From positions 1-64,000 of the forward strand of contig NW_026262599.1 in the NCBI RefSeq assembly GCF_021869535.1: a DNA stretch of 64,000 nucleotides. The letters are read 5' to 3'. The first letter of the stretch is position 1. Each line of letters starts with the position of its first letter. This document shows, piece by piece, positions 48,660 to 60,019 of this stretch. A program made the position numbers and the translations under genes. Below the pieces are notes generated by a model. It was given only the letters and a program-made list of their open reading frames with translations, did not search any database and was not told where the DNA came from. Source of the stretch: Mytilus californianus. Taxonomy: Eukaryota > Mollusca > Bivalvia > Mytilida > Mytilidae.

Positions 48660-49130
48660 TCAAGGGGTATTCAAAAACTATAAGTCGTACCAAATCAGAA
48701 AATAACACGGCAAACAAAATAAATTACGAAAAGACAAAAAATCCTCAAAAACATTACACTGAGAGTAAAGATTGAGCAACACAAATCTTACCATGCAAAG
48801 ATGTCGTGTTACTCTTAACAATTTTAAATTCGGTGATACGGCGCATACAGTGATGTAACAATCGATGAAAAGGACGAGATTGTGATTACAAAAAGTGGAA
48901 CATATCAGTAGTCATCTATGATACCGATATTCCATAGCGGTCATCCTAATAATGATCGCGTTTATAAAAATTTCAAAAGCGATTTCTTTCGTTTAATGAA
49001 TTTTAGTTGGAAGCTTCATCATTTTATCAAGGAAATACAAGCACTGGAATAGTGTATCAACTGGAAGATAGATACTCCATAAGTAGGCGCTGCTGATATA
49101 TTATTACAGAGCAAAACACGTTTTCTGTAC
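48660..49130 (-). pseudogene. reverse transcriptase relic, copy 2, more decayed
   Basis: The minus-strand frame near 49105 reads NNISAAPTYGVSIFQLIHYS and SACISL, the same segment as copy 1 with additional changes and deletions. It lies directly upstream of copy 1 in the same orientation, so the two are in tandem. Confidence 0.72.
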
Positions 49131-50489
49131 ATTTCATTCATTTGTGGGTAAATCAGATAAAACTTAATTCTAGTCAATCAAGTGTATGTCACTTATGACC
49201 ATATCACTTAAAAGGAATAGACATGTTAGATAGATGTTTACAACTGACCATTGAGAGCCGAGAGTCTAGAGTTGAGACATTTAAATAAGGGATCATATTA
49301 AAAGTATGAATTTTAAATTTAATTTACTCGGTACATTTTAAATATAGCTTTTACAACATTGCTACCAATAAATTATGTGATAATTGTTTTAGCAAAATGC
49401 TGTTTAACAAACAATTGATAATGACATTCAGTCCATATTTTCTAAGTTTAAAATGATTCTTGGTTGCTAGGTTGGATTTTATGGTTGATACAATGTTTGC
49501 ATTATATCATGTGGCAGTTTTTCATGTCGAGACGTTAGTTGGTCATTGAATGTATTGGTGCATTGGTTGATTGGTTGATTGATTGATAAATGGAATGATT
49601 TATTTGAGTGATTTTTTTTTTTAATTTTGCATACTGTTAAGAGACGCATATTTCATATTGACTATTCATTAATTGATTGTTTGTTTGACGTGCAGTGACG
49701 AATATTTAACAAACATGTTATGCTAAGAGAATTAGGTTAAAGGTCTCCTTTCGAAAACTAACATGACGGTTACCACTTCTTCCATTAAATACACGGGGAA
49801 TATACTCTTAGAAAACGCGAAAAAAGGAAATACGATGGAATTTTAGATTCAAATAGAAACGTAAAACAAAAAAAGAAAAGTTCAAATTTAGGTCGGATTT
49901 TAAGTATAATGAAAACCACCAACTAATAAAAATAAAATAAAATATCAATTCCCAGAATTTCTTTCAAATATAAAATGTTGAGGAAAATGCAAAGATTTTT
50001 TTAGATAGAGATGTTAATGTTCTCATTTATAAAGGAAAACACAAAGATACTTTGCATGTCCCTAGAAATACCGCGATTAAGATACAAATGAACATATTGC
50101 ACTGACTTTAAGATCATTTATTGAAGGGGATCCATGCCCTAACTCTTTTTATCCTTGTTAATAGCAACTCAATCATGTGTATACTTTTAATGGAAGAATC
50201 GGTTCCTGGCCAGCCTCATTATTTGGAGGAGGGGGTATTTATATTTCTGTTAGTAATGAATATGCGTTAAATATAAACATTTTGTAAATGGACGTCGCAG
50301 TAACAATCAATATGAAATATGCGATTAACTGTCAATCAATTAATCAATAATGGTAAATCATTCAACCAAGCAAAAGATCCAAGCTGATCAATTGATGAAG
50401 GAATGCGAAATTAATACTTTTGAGATTATCCCTGATTTCAAGGTCTCAACTCTGGAGTATCAAATATCAATTATCAATTGTAAATAGAA
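49131..50489. other. intergenic
   Basis: AT-rich with a short GATT-type microsatellite at about 49562-49590. No gene. Confidence 0.4.
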
Positions 50490-50880
50490 ATACGAAGATG
50501 TGGTATGAGTGCCAATGAGACAACTCTCCATCCAAGTCACAATGTGTAAAAAGTAAACAATTATAGGTCAAAGTACGGCCTTCAACACGGAGCCTTGGCT
50601 CACACCGCACAGCAATCTATAAAGGGCCCCAAAATGACTAGTGTAAAACAATTCAAACAGGAAAATCAACGGTCTATTCTGTATAAAAAACGAGAAACAA
50701 GAAACACTTAAGAACCACATCAACAAACGACAACCACTGAAACAGGTTCCTGACTTCGGACAGGTGCAAAAAAATTCAGCGGGTTTAAACGTTTTAACAG
50801 GCGCCAACCTTCACCCTAACCTGAAAAAGTAGTGTAACATTACAACATAGAAAGACACACTATAAAATATCAATTGAAAT
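50490..50880 (-). repeat. dispersed repeat copy 4 (GGAGAGTTGTCT family), long
   Basis: Reads on the minus strand like 33735-34170: CCAATGAGACAACTCTCCAT, AGTACGGCCTTCAACACGGA, AGGTTCCTGACTTCGGACAG and CCTTCACCCTAACCTG on the plus strand. The 79-residue frame is a by-product. Confidence 0.82.
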
Positions 50881-53159
50881 GGCTTAACTCAATCAAAAAG
50901 ACATATTAACAAAAACAAGTAAACATACACTGAACGAATAAATTTGATCTATGACACATTGTCAAAAAGACAACTATAACCTTGGACAAAATGGCGTTAA
51001 ATAAAATTACGTAAATTTAGATATAATAATTTTGTTGATAGGAGTACGGAGAGATAAACATGTATACAACATGTATAATAAACGGATAGAAACATCCAGT
51101 GCAGATTTCTGGGATAGAAAGGGATAACAAGCAGTTGCGTTACCAGTTTATGCTTACTTTTACATTTACATGTATCTTGATCAAGTATTACACATGTGGA
51201 GTAAAAACAATAAAATAAAATGGATACATAAAAGCGGTTAATGCAGTTTATTTTAAACATATTTTATTTACTAAAATAAGGATAAATAAAAGAGACACAT
51301 GTACTTATACATTTGGAGTTTTCTCCATAATACAATCTGAATATATATACATTTATATATAATGACAATAATAATATAATGAGCGTCCATGTAAAGCGAA
51401 CAATTTATTGAATTTTATACAAATTGTAAATTAAAAAAAAGCAAAAAGCAAAGATTGAGAAATAACATTATTCTGCGATGATGACTTAGGTTTTGATAAT
51501 AATCGTACTAGTAACGATATCACTTTATGAAGGTAAAAGAAACATGTTTCACTTTTTGATAAAAACTTGACCACATTTAAAAAATTTAATAGTTTGATCT
51601 ATGACATTCGAAATTTCAAATTTTCTGCAAATTAACTGTTTTGTTTATGTGTAAGGCAAGGTTTTCGGAAAGCCAATTAAGATTGAAGAATAAAGTTTCT
51701 CTACATGAATTGTATTTTGTATAAACGAAAAAGAATTGACGAACATTTTCGAAATACGTCCCACACTAACAGGAAGTTTCAAGTATAATGTTAGCTCGGT
51801 AGGTTATAGTTTAAGAACAAAGTTGAACATCGTACAGATAAAAAGCTGCAAATTTACTGAGGAGACTATCATTTTTTCAATTCTTTCTTAAATATTTAGA
51901 TTTTGAGCCGACCTTGCAATCTTTTTGTATCTTATGCAGGACAATAACTTTTACTGATCAAAAAGGTAAATAAAACACAAACTAGATAATATAGCATTAG
52001 GAATGTTTGCAAATCTTTAAACATGTCAAGCTTTGTACAATGAAATTATATATTTCCCCTCTAAAATACAGTGCTGTAAAAATAAAACACAAGGATAAAT
52101 GTCAGTCAGTGCATTATTTTAATATTATACTGGTATTAAAATTTATTTCATATTTTTCTATTTTTTCTTCTTATATATATGACTAAGGGTGTATGTAGGT
52201 GTGATTTCTCATTCAATGACAGAAGTGTTTATTTCTCGTCAGGGACGGAAGAATCACTAAATACTAGTATGTCTTTGGAATGTTATTCGGAATAATATAC
52301 GCACGCGACCGTTATGGAAAAGGAACGGCTACAAAATCTAATCCTTATCAAAAGATTCTTTTTCTGCTACATCAATTGTGGGAGACGTCCTCGCATTGGT
52401 AGCATTTAACTAGCACATGCCTTATTATATGTTTCTCGCTAGAATAGCCTACCGGGAGGATAATTTAGGGACCATATTCAATTCTTATTAGCCAATAATT
52501 TAAAATACTTTATCCTTGTGCCCATAATTTTTCCAAAGTCCAGAAGTGCAGTCGGGAGAAACAATGTGAATTGTTATTGTTGCTTCCGGCTGCACTACTT
52601 AGAAACTACTGCAAAACATTAACCAGGATCTAGTATAGACATTCAAAAATAAAACTAAGATTTTAGCAAGAAAACATTCAAAAAGGGGACCTTCATTCTT
52701 ATTTTTTTTAATCAAGATATTCTTTATTTTTAAAAGTATATAACAGACGACACAAAGGTGAACAACCTGGTTAAAGTTTTACACAATATTTTTACATTTC
52801 ATTATGAACAATCATTTGTTTTTTGTTGTTTTTTTTTTTTTTTTTGGTTGCTTTGTTTTATTTTTCCTTTCAATTTGTTTTTTGTGTGTTTTTTTTATAT
52901 AAATTTTGTTTATATCCATATGTGTACTTTATTGTAACAAAGTCAACCCTGTTCGTCATAGTTTCATATAAGTACTCGCAAAAATGTAATACTAAACATA
53001 TATTAAAGAGTGAGTGTATATACATAATAATCATGTTAAATTTAAGGCGCAATTACTATATAAGTAAGCCGCCTACTAAAACCAATAACAACTAGTATCT
53101 CAATTGTTTGTAAAACAATTGAAAGGTCTTTCCCGTAAAAATCTGATGTTTTCGTAATG
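50881..53159. other. intergenic
   Basis: AT-rich with homopolymer T runs around 52830-52850. No supported gene. The 90-residue frame at 52823 is a low-complexity T-run translation. Confidence 0.4.
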
Positions 53160-53600
53160 CACTCTTTACGACCTTCATTTTGATAGGCGATAAGCAAACC
53201 TTCTCACACTTTTCACTTTTCCCACTTAATGACCCCATCCACCTAAATTTTCGAGATCGGATGTATGATATTTGTAATGTAGACCAATTCACCTTTCATT
53301 TGATATGCGACAACATTATCTTCAAGAAAGTTTGAATTTTGCACTTAATAACCCCATACAACTCATTTTTGGAGGACAGGAATTAGATATTTGAAATATA
53401 CACATTATGACCTTTCATTTGATATACGACAACTTTACCATAGAAGACAATTTATTTTTTGCACTGAATGACCCCACCTTACCCATTTTTGGGGGACGTA
53501 AATTTGATATTTAAAATGTACGCTTTATGGACTTTCATTTGATATGCGACAACCTAACCATCTGAATAGTTTGAACTTTTTGCACTAAATGACCCCACCC
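53160..53600. repeat. ~120-bp tandem repeat, about 4 diverged copies
   Basis: ACCTTTCATTTGATATGCGA-like starts at about 53171, 53290, 53410 and 53531. Each is followed by a TTGCACTTAATGACCCCA-like block and, in copies 2 and 3, CATTTTTGGGGGAC variants. Confidence 0.88.
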
Positions 53601-54691
53601 TTCCCACTGGGATGAAAAAAGTAGAGCTCATTTAGACGTTCAATTTGATATACTAACTGACCCCATTTGGCAAAGTGCCAAAAATGATGCAATATCAATT
53701 GTATAAATAGAACTTATGAAACTTACAAAGTTAATGTAAAACATGAAAATTTCAAATTGATTTTTTTTTTCATTGAAAGTTTTTGGTAACTAGTCAAACA
53801 TTTAACCATGTTAAACTCTTCAATTTTTAAAAATTTCAGTTTGTAAGCTCTTGTTGATTCAGAAATACATGCCTCCGCACGCAAAATTTCAAACTGCATT
53901 ATCTCTTAAACGACAACAGATATCTCAAATCTGCTAGGTGAAAAATGATCTGCAGTTGAAGTATAACATTGTAGAAAGAAAAAAATTGGGACAATTCCAA
54001 AGTTCATCAAGGTCACAATGAATAATCAAATAATGATGCAATACCAAACTTAAGAAGTCTACCACCATTCAACTAAGAACCACTTGACCTTTCAAATATC
54101 ACAAGGTCAAGGTCATAGTACACTTTGAAGGTCAAGGTAAAATTTCATCATGACCTTGATATTGACGTCAAATTGAAGGTATTGAAATACTGATTAATTT
54201 TGAAATTTATAGTAGGTTGATATCTTTTCAAGATATACACAAAATACTATACTTTTAAAAATTAATTCGTTGTTACTTTTGAACGGATGGTCGGACAGTT
54301 TTGAGCTTTATCTATAAAATGTAGAGCTTTTCCAGAGGAACATTTTATACACTTAATGTATGCAGCAATCTCTTATCCTTTTCTTAATATGTAAGCTTGA
54401 AATTGCAGCGTAATTTTTTTTGCACTCAGTGACCTTTGATCTTGGTTCAAATGAAAGGTCAAATGATTGTTGGTGAAGGTCTGATGTCTCTACGACTTCC
54501 GGTTCTCGAAATATAATTTTTCAAAAATTGTGTTAAATAATTCAAGGGAAATAACTCATATAAGGGTTGATAACAAAAAAAATGTATATGTTTATTTACA
54601 TTGCCATCTGTTCCTGTACATGTTGCCGTTTTCAAATCTATTCTATATGTTATAATTGTAAAGAAAAATGCAAATAAAAGAAATTGCTTCA
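53601..54691. other. intergenic with a cluster of AGGTCA-like motifs
   Basis: No gene. AGGTCAAGGTCA at 54104-54115, AAGGTCAAGGT at 54128-54138 and TGACCTTGA at 54151-54159 resemble nuclear-receptor half-sites. The block is probably repeat-borne. Confidence 0.4.
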
Positions 54692-54985
54692 AGGGGATAT
54701 AACTCTCAAAGGGGATGACGAAATCCTACGCAGCCTCATATTGTAATACATCATGATGCGGTCTACTTATTGTCCACAAAAAGTCATGATATCTTTAAAA
54801 ACAACGAGGGTGGGGGGCCATGTCGAAAAAAAACAATAAAAGGGAGATAACTTCTAAAGGGGATGATGAACTTCTACACAGGGTCATCTGGTAATACTTC
54901 ATGATGAGGTCTATCGATGGTCTAAATTTGGTCTTGATAACGCCAATAGAAACGGGTGAGGGGGGAAAATGTTGGAATAATAAAA
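54692..54985. repeat. ~148-bp tandem duplication
   Basis: AAGGGGATATAACTCTCAAA, GGGGATGACGAAAT and TAATACATCATGATG at 54692 correspond to AAGGGAGATAACTTCTAAAG, GGGATGATGAACTT and TAATACTTCATGATG at 54840. Confidence 0.75.
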
Positions 54986-55758
54986 AAAAAAAAAAAAATT
55001 GAGAAAAACAATAAGGACTTTCCTCAGGTTGTGGAATGACCTTAACAACAGCAATCATTCATTTTCTATAGAAAATAATAAGTTATCAAATTTTAGATAA
55101 ACTACGTGTTAGAGAAAGAGAATACAATTATGTTTAGATGTCAAAGGTTACTATTTTAGCATAAACTTATTTAAATAAGTATTAAATCAATTGTTCCATA
55201 ACATAACTTTCAGGTTATGTATTATAATATCAATCTATTATGTGGTGTCTCATAAAAATTTATTGCTGGATATTGATTGGAGTTTTTGTGTGTTAATATT
55301 ACAAATTTTGCTGTTGTTTTATGGCTATCAATCATATTTAAAAAAAAATGTCAGTCATTGTAAGTTTAATTCACTGGCCTTTCTTTATTTTTTCATTGTT
55401 TATATATCTCAAGTGAATTTATCAGGAAGAAACTTTTGTATATCTATCTTTTTATGTAGTGTTTTGTAGACCTTGTGTTGTGTCTTTTTGTCGTTTATCG
55501 TTTTTGACCTTTTTTGTCGGTTTTCTGGTAATTATCAATTCAGATTTGTCCCTTTGGTGTTGTCAAATTCTTGAATGACTAAGCAACAATATGGTGATGA
55601 TCCATAATGTTAACCTTTCGTGAAGACACACAGAACATAGATCTATACAATATTGTATTGAATAAAAGTCGGTAGATATCATGACATTACATATAATTCA
55701 ATTCAAAGTAACAAAAAAGATAACAACACACTGTGTTGAGTAAGTGGGATAAATCTCA
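54986..55758. other. intergenic
   Basis: AT-rich, no gene. The 92-residue frame at 55191 is hydrophobic low-complexity translation and is not supported. Confidence 0.35.
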
Positions 55759-56220
55759 ATTTCTCTTATGGTTGTGGCCTGTTATCTATTTCTTGCATGA
55801 AGATATATTTCTCGTATCACACTGCACGTGAGCGTGATACGAAAAAGTGATATGAAAATATGCGTTTATTTGATTGGCTAGTTCAGCATCATGAGATGAT
55901 ATTACGACATTTCCATTGGCTATTTGTTAGGTCATTGATAACTTTCAAAGGTTAAGACGATGTATATTTCGTTCGTGGAAACTGACATGTATGTGATTTC
56001 TTGAAAAATATACAAAACACTCCCACTTTTCACCTGAAAATCTTTATTTTGTCAAATTTTATTACATTCTGAAGCGTACAAAACGTTTTAAAATGTCTGA
56101 TGTTAAAGTTTGACATCGGAACAGGACACATGACGTCATACTGGTATGTGCAAAAGACTAGTTCAGCGATTAGCGGGATTTATAATTCAACACAATGAAA
56201 GTGTTGACCATAAGAGAAAT
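55759..56220. mobile_element. possible inverted-repeat element
   Basis: ATTTCTCTTATGGT (55759-55772) and its complement (56207-56220) bracket 434 bp. A further hairpin, CGTATCAC/GTGATACG, lies near 55815-55841. The evidence for mobility is only this pairing. Confidence 0.35.
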
Positions 56221-56224
56221 AGGT

Positions 56225-56390
56225 TTAACAACTTGTGAGAGTTGGATATTGCTTGATATCAACTATCGTTATTTAATTTAAATAGTAATAATAAACTCGC
56301 CGAAGGCTCGTTTATTATCATATTGAAATTAAATAACTCGAGTTGATATAAAGCGATATCCAATTCTCACTCGTTATGAAACCTATAATT
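56225..56390. repeat. ~165-bp imperfect palindrome
   Basis: The left arm with GAGTTGGATATTGCTTGATA and the right arm with AAGCGATATCCAATTCTCAC pair across a centre at about 56306 (AATAATAAACTCGCCGAAGG, CTCGTTTATTAT). The arms are mostly complementary, with mismatches. Confidence 0.75.
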
Positions 56391-56824
56391 ATCTAGATGA
56401 ATCGATAAATAATGAAAGAGATAAACAACATGTTGTAAGGATAATATATTGATGTTATATTACGCCTGAAGTTGTTGAATTATCTAAAATGCTCGATCCG
56501 TTTTCGTCCGATCCCCTTATTGAAATTCAAATAAATACATCTTTCATTATTATTCAGTAATGTGTGGCGTTCCGACATCAACTGTCCAAAAATTATCAAC
56601 TACATGAAAAGTACTTTTCTTTGGTTCACACATTAGGTTAATTAAGTATTTATTTCGTGTTGAAACCAAAGGACATTGAATTTATTGTACGAGACATAAA
56701 AGTCATGCCATATAAGAAGAAGTTTAAACAAATGCGCTGTTTTTAACTTCATCTTGAAAGTTGATAATAGGTATTGAAATGTGTATTTAAGCGTTCAAAC
56801 CTTTCAAAGAGACAGTCACTTATG
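56391..56824. other. intergenic
   Basis: No recognised feature. Confidence 0.35.
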
Positions 56825-56975
56825 GCTTTGTCCGGGTCCTTTTATAGCTGACTATACGGTATGTGGTCTTCTTATTACTGAAGGATAAAATGTGACTTGC
56901 ATTTGCATTTATCTTCGTCATTTGAATTCTTGAAGATTGGTGTCTCATTGGCAAACATACTACATCTTCTTATTG
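56825..56975 (+). repeat. dispersed repeat copy 5 (GGAGAGTTGTCT family), diverged
   Basis: TTTTATAGCTGACTATACGG, AAATGTGACTTGCATTTG and GGTGTCTCATTGGCAAACAT mark a diverged copy. Confidence 0.7.
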
Positions 56976-57227
56976 TTTTCATAAGCCGGACTTCTTTAAA
57001 ACCGCTTCATATAATTTTAATCGTAACTGAAAACAACATGGTTGAACGTTTTTGCAAATAGAAATTTTTTATGCTCATTTGTGTGAATCATCATGAACTT
57101 GAAAATAGGAGGGGTATTCGGTTATGTAATTCAATCTATGAAATTTATCAATGTCATTGCGAAGTTATTGAGGCACCATCTTGTGTTTGGGTATTACAGT
57201 TTGATTTTTAATATTGGATAGTGAAAA

Positions 57228-57233
57228 TTTATT
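57228..57233 (-). terminator. candidate polyadenylation signal of LRAT gene
   Basis: AATAAA on the minus strand, about 53 nt after the stop codon of the 473-codon gene. A second AATAAA (57274-57279) lies almost directly after the stop and is less likely to be used. Confidence 0.45.
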
Positions 57234-57285
57234 ATCTATTTTACTTTCTATTCATTATGACTTTCTGTTTTAGTTTATTATCTGA

Positions 57286-58707
57286 TCATTCTTTTTCTAG
57301 TTTCAGTTTACACCAGCGAGCAAAATGACTTGAGTCATTCGAAAAGAATACAAACTGCTGTTCACCTACTCTTCTCTTCGCTCTCTCTACGACAGTGTCT
57401 GGGTCATATATGTGGTATTTCGGAGGTCCATATTCCAACATAGCACATTTGCCATTAAACTTTATTTTTAGTTGTTCTTCAATGATTGTTCTATGTGACA
57501 AAAATCCACAGAACGCATAATGAGCAATGCAGCATGTAAGGTTAGACTTATTGATAGTTGTTATGCTTAAGACAACCGCTTCGTGCCACAAGTTCCAATA
57601 ACTGTACCTAATTATGTCCCCTTTCTGAACATCTTCCGCTTTCCTTATAGGTCTTAATTTCACGTCTAATAATCTTTTGTTAATATCGAAACATTTCTCA
57701 CAAATTATCCCATTGTCGTACTCCTTTTCATTTCTTTTCATTTCATTGCTTATTCCTAAAAAACCACTTTTCAGAAACAGACGACCTGTTAATCTCAATT
57801 TTGTTACCTGAATACTAAATTTTCTTCCTGTAACGCAATATGTTGCAAAATGTTCACAATTGTTGTCGAAAAGGTCATATTTATATGCTTCACTCTTTCT
57901 TTCCCCATCACAAAAATTCCTAGCTCGTTCAGCAGTATCTTTTTTTGAATGTTGCCTTATTCTGTAGGCAATGACACGAAGATTTTGTTTTGCAAAATTA
58001 AAGGATTTCACTGATGACCCAATAAGAGCTTTTCTGCCTAGGAACATGCCAATAGCCACACCTGAAATTGTATTTGTAGCCTCTATTATTTCAAACTTCT
58101 CGTTTGCCAGCTTTGCAACAACTATCGCATGGTGATCATATATTGCCCCTGCAAAAGCAATATGATCTCCTTCGTCAATTTCATCGGAGGAAAAAACAGG
58201 TATTGCTTTAACACATTCAATACATCCACTGATTTCAGAAACTTCTTGAACACTTAGCTCCAGATTTGTAGTGGATGCACCACTTTCACCATCTTCTGTT
58301 TGCTTGACTTCGGTCTTATGATTTTGTTCAGGAACAATGGAATCGCTCGAATTTTCATTAACTAGTTTTTCGCTGTCTAATTCCTTGATAGTATCTACTG
58401 ACGTTATGGTCATACCTGATCCGTCAACTGTATTTTGTCGACGTATGAATTGTTCACGATTTTTGATAGATAAAAAAGAAGGAGGTCGTTGCAAAAAAGA
58501 TGGATCAAAAGATGTACTTCTATGAATTCCTGGCATCCGTTCTTCGTCCAGTTGTTTTTCGTCATCTCTAGTCGATGAGCTGATTTCAGATTTATCAATG
58601 TCAGTTCTTGTTGTGGTACCATCTTTGATTTCTGATGACAATTCATGCTTTAATGGGACATCAACGGAGGAACATTTTTCAACGTTCTTCTCAGTTGGAG
58701 CCGTCAT
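57286..58707 (-). CDS. LRAT-domain protein with active-type and Cys-less units
   Basis: An intronless 473-codon frame. Residues 1-155 are Ser/Thr/Glu-rich and probably disordered. Unit A (about 160-310) has C162/C165, EGDHI, YDHHAIV (His192) and NNCEHFATYC (Cys284), the Cys/His pair of LRAT/PLAAT acyltransferases in the NlpC/P60 superfamily. Unit B (about 336-470) has C336/C339, WNLWHEAV (His375), ERAKRRVGEQQF and NDSSHFARWC, where Ser459 replaces the catalytic Cys. A likely role is thiol acyl transfer or lipid hydrolysis by unit A, with unit B structural or regulatory; the substrate is unknown. The start is supported by an in-frame TGA two codons upstream. No signal peptide or membrane segment is seen. 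It is a paralogue of the module duplicated at 15767-18220, on the same strand 39 kb away. Confidence 0.92.
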   Translation of the reverse strand: MTAPTEKNVEKCSSVDVPLKHELSSEIKDGTTTRTDIDKSEISSSTRDDEKQLDEERMPGIHRSTSFDPSFLQRPPSFLSIKNREQFIRRQNTVDGSGMTITSVDTIKELDSEKLVNENSSDSIVPEQNHKTEVKQTEDGESGASTTNLELSVQEVSEISGCIECVKAIPVFSSDEIDEGDHIAFAGAIYDHHAIVVAKLANEKFEIIEATNTISGVAIGMFLGRKALIGSSVKSFNFAKQNLRVIAYRIRQHSKKDTAERARNFCDGERKSEAYKYDLFDNNCEHFATYCVTGRKFSIQVTKLRLTGRLFLKSGFLGISNEMKRNEKEYDNGIICEKCFDINKRLLDVKLRPIRKAEDVQKGDIIRYSYWNLWHEAVVLSITTINKSNLTCCIAHYAFCGFLSHRTIIEEQLKIKFNGKCAMLEYGPPKYHIYDPDTVVERAKRRVGEQQFVFFSNDSSHFARWCKLKLEKE

Positions 58708-58733
58708 TGATCAGCGATGATACATGCGTATTT

Positions 58734-58750
58734 CTAGAAATAGAAGTAAT
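58734..58750 (-). promoter_or_regulatory. candidate 3' splice acceptor in the 5' UTR
   Basis: TTACTTCTATTTCTAG on the minus strand, a pyrimidine tract ending in AG, 27 nt upstream of the start codon. It would place a non-coding first exon farther right. The donor was not identified. Confidence 0.4.
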
Positions 58751-59464
58751 TTAAAAAATAAACGAATAAATAATGTTCAAAGACATGATAATAAGCAAAT
58801 ACTAAATTTTTCAAATTTATCTTCGTCTTAAAATATGAAACAATATCAGTGTCCCAACTAAATGTGTTTATAATTTTTATGCAGATTTCGACAGGAGATA
58901 CAAAATGAAGAAGATGTGCGGTGAAAGAATTCAAATATTTTAGAAAAAAACCTTTCTTGAATATATTAGACTGATTAGCTTATCCTCTATACATTCTAAA
59001 GGATATAAGATGAAATAATATTGTAAAGAAATACAAAATATATTTAGATAATGCAGATGTCTTTCATTAGTGTCGATCTTTTTTGTTAAACAAACAATGA
59101 TACATTCTTAAAATCCACAGTCTTGGTTACTTCAACCGCATGAAAGTTCTTGTAGTTGAACACAACAACGGAGTTAACGATTTCCAGTAGGAGGATCTTG
59201 AACAAATTTCGATAAAGGAAAACAAACTCCTTCTCCTAGTTAGAATTTAAAGAAAGAAATAGTTATCATTTTAGACTATTCATCTGTGATATAATTAGAT
59301 GTTTATTTACATTTTTGCATGATTAAATTTTGCGTTCAGTATTAAACAGTGTATGGTCTATAATTCAAATAAAGTATTAAATTCAAAACTATCTTGTGAC
59401 ATTGTATGAAAGAATACAAAGGATTTGCAGAATGCATTTAAAAAGATCACCTTTGACGAGCATG
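58751..59464. other. upstream flank of LRAT gene
   Basis: AT-rich; it probably holds a 5' UTR intron or promoter. Nothing specific can be assigned. Confidence 0.35.
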
Positions 59465-59655
59465 AAAATAAAGAGATATTGAATGATTGCCAATGAGACA
59501 TACTATCTACCAAATATCAAATAATGTTGATGTTAGCAATTATAGGTCACCGTACGGCTTTTACTAATGACGAAAACCCATACCGTAAAGTCAGCTTTAC
59601 AAGGCACTAACATGACATATTGTAAAACAAATCAAACAAGAAAACTTACAGCCCT
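59465..59655 (-). repeat. dispersed repeat copy 6 (GGAGAGTTGTCT family)
   Basis: The plus strand shows GATTGCCAATGAGACATACT, TTATAGGTCACCGTACGGCT and CCATACCGTAAAGTCAGCTT, the complement of the family consensus. Confidence 0.78.
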
Positions 59656-59759
59656 AAATTATAACAAAAGACACAAAGTATCGACCTCAACGTATTCGCA
59701 ATAACTGAAAGCTAGTTGAAATTTAATTTTAGCTAAAAAAAAATTACCTTTACTAAGAT

Positions 59760-60019
59760 TTGATTTTGATTTTTGGTGTTTTAACGCCACTTTTAAGCAC
59801 CGCTTTTGGGCTATTTCGTGGCGGCCAGTTTTTATTGGTGGAGGAAGCCGGAGTGCCCGGAAAAGACCACCGACCTTCGATAGGAAAACTGACAATCCTA
59901 GTCAATTAAGATGAAGTCGAGTGCACCCGCACGAGCGGGGTTCGAACTCACAACCTCAGTGTTGACTGGCTAGTGATTACAGTAGTAACTACTTAGACCA
60001 CTCGGCCACCGAGGCCCCT
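59760..60019 (-). mobile_element. tRNA-derived SINE, full length
   Basis: On the minus strand the head is GGTGGCCGAGTGGTCTAAGT, followed by the B box GAGTTCGAACCCCG. The body has GTGCACTCGACTTCATCTTA and GGGCACTCCGGCTTCCTCC, and the end is GGCGTTAAAACACC with an A/TC tail. It is a cleaner copy of the family at 11792-12078. Confidence 0.9.

Noticed and set aside
52823-53095. 90-residue Phe-rich membrane protein
   Set aside because: It starts in a T homopolymer run. Composition follows base composition and there is no homology.
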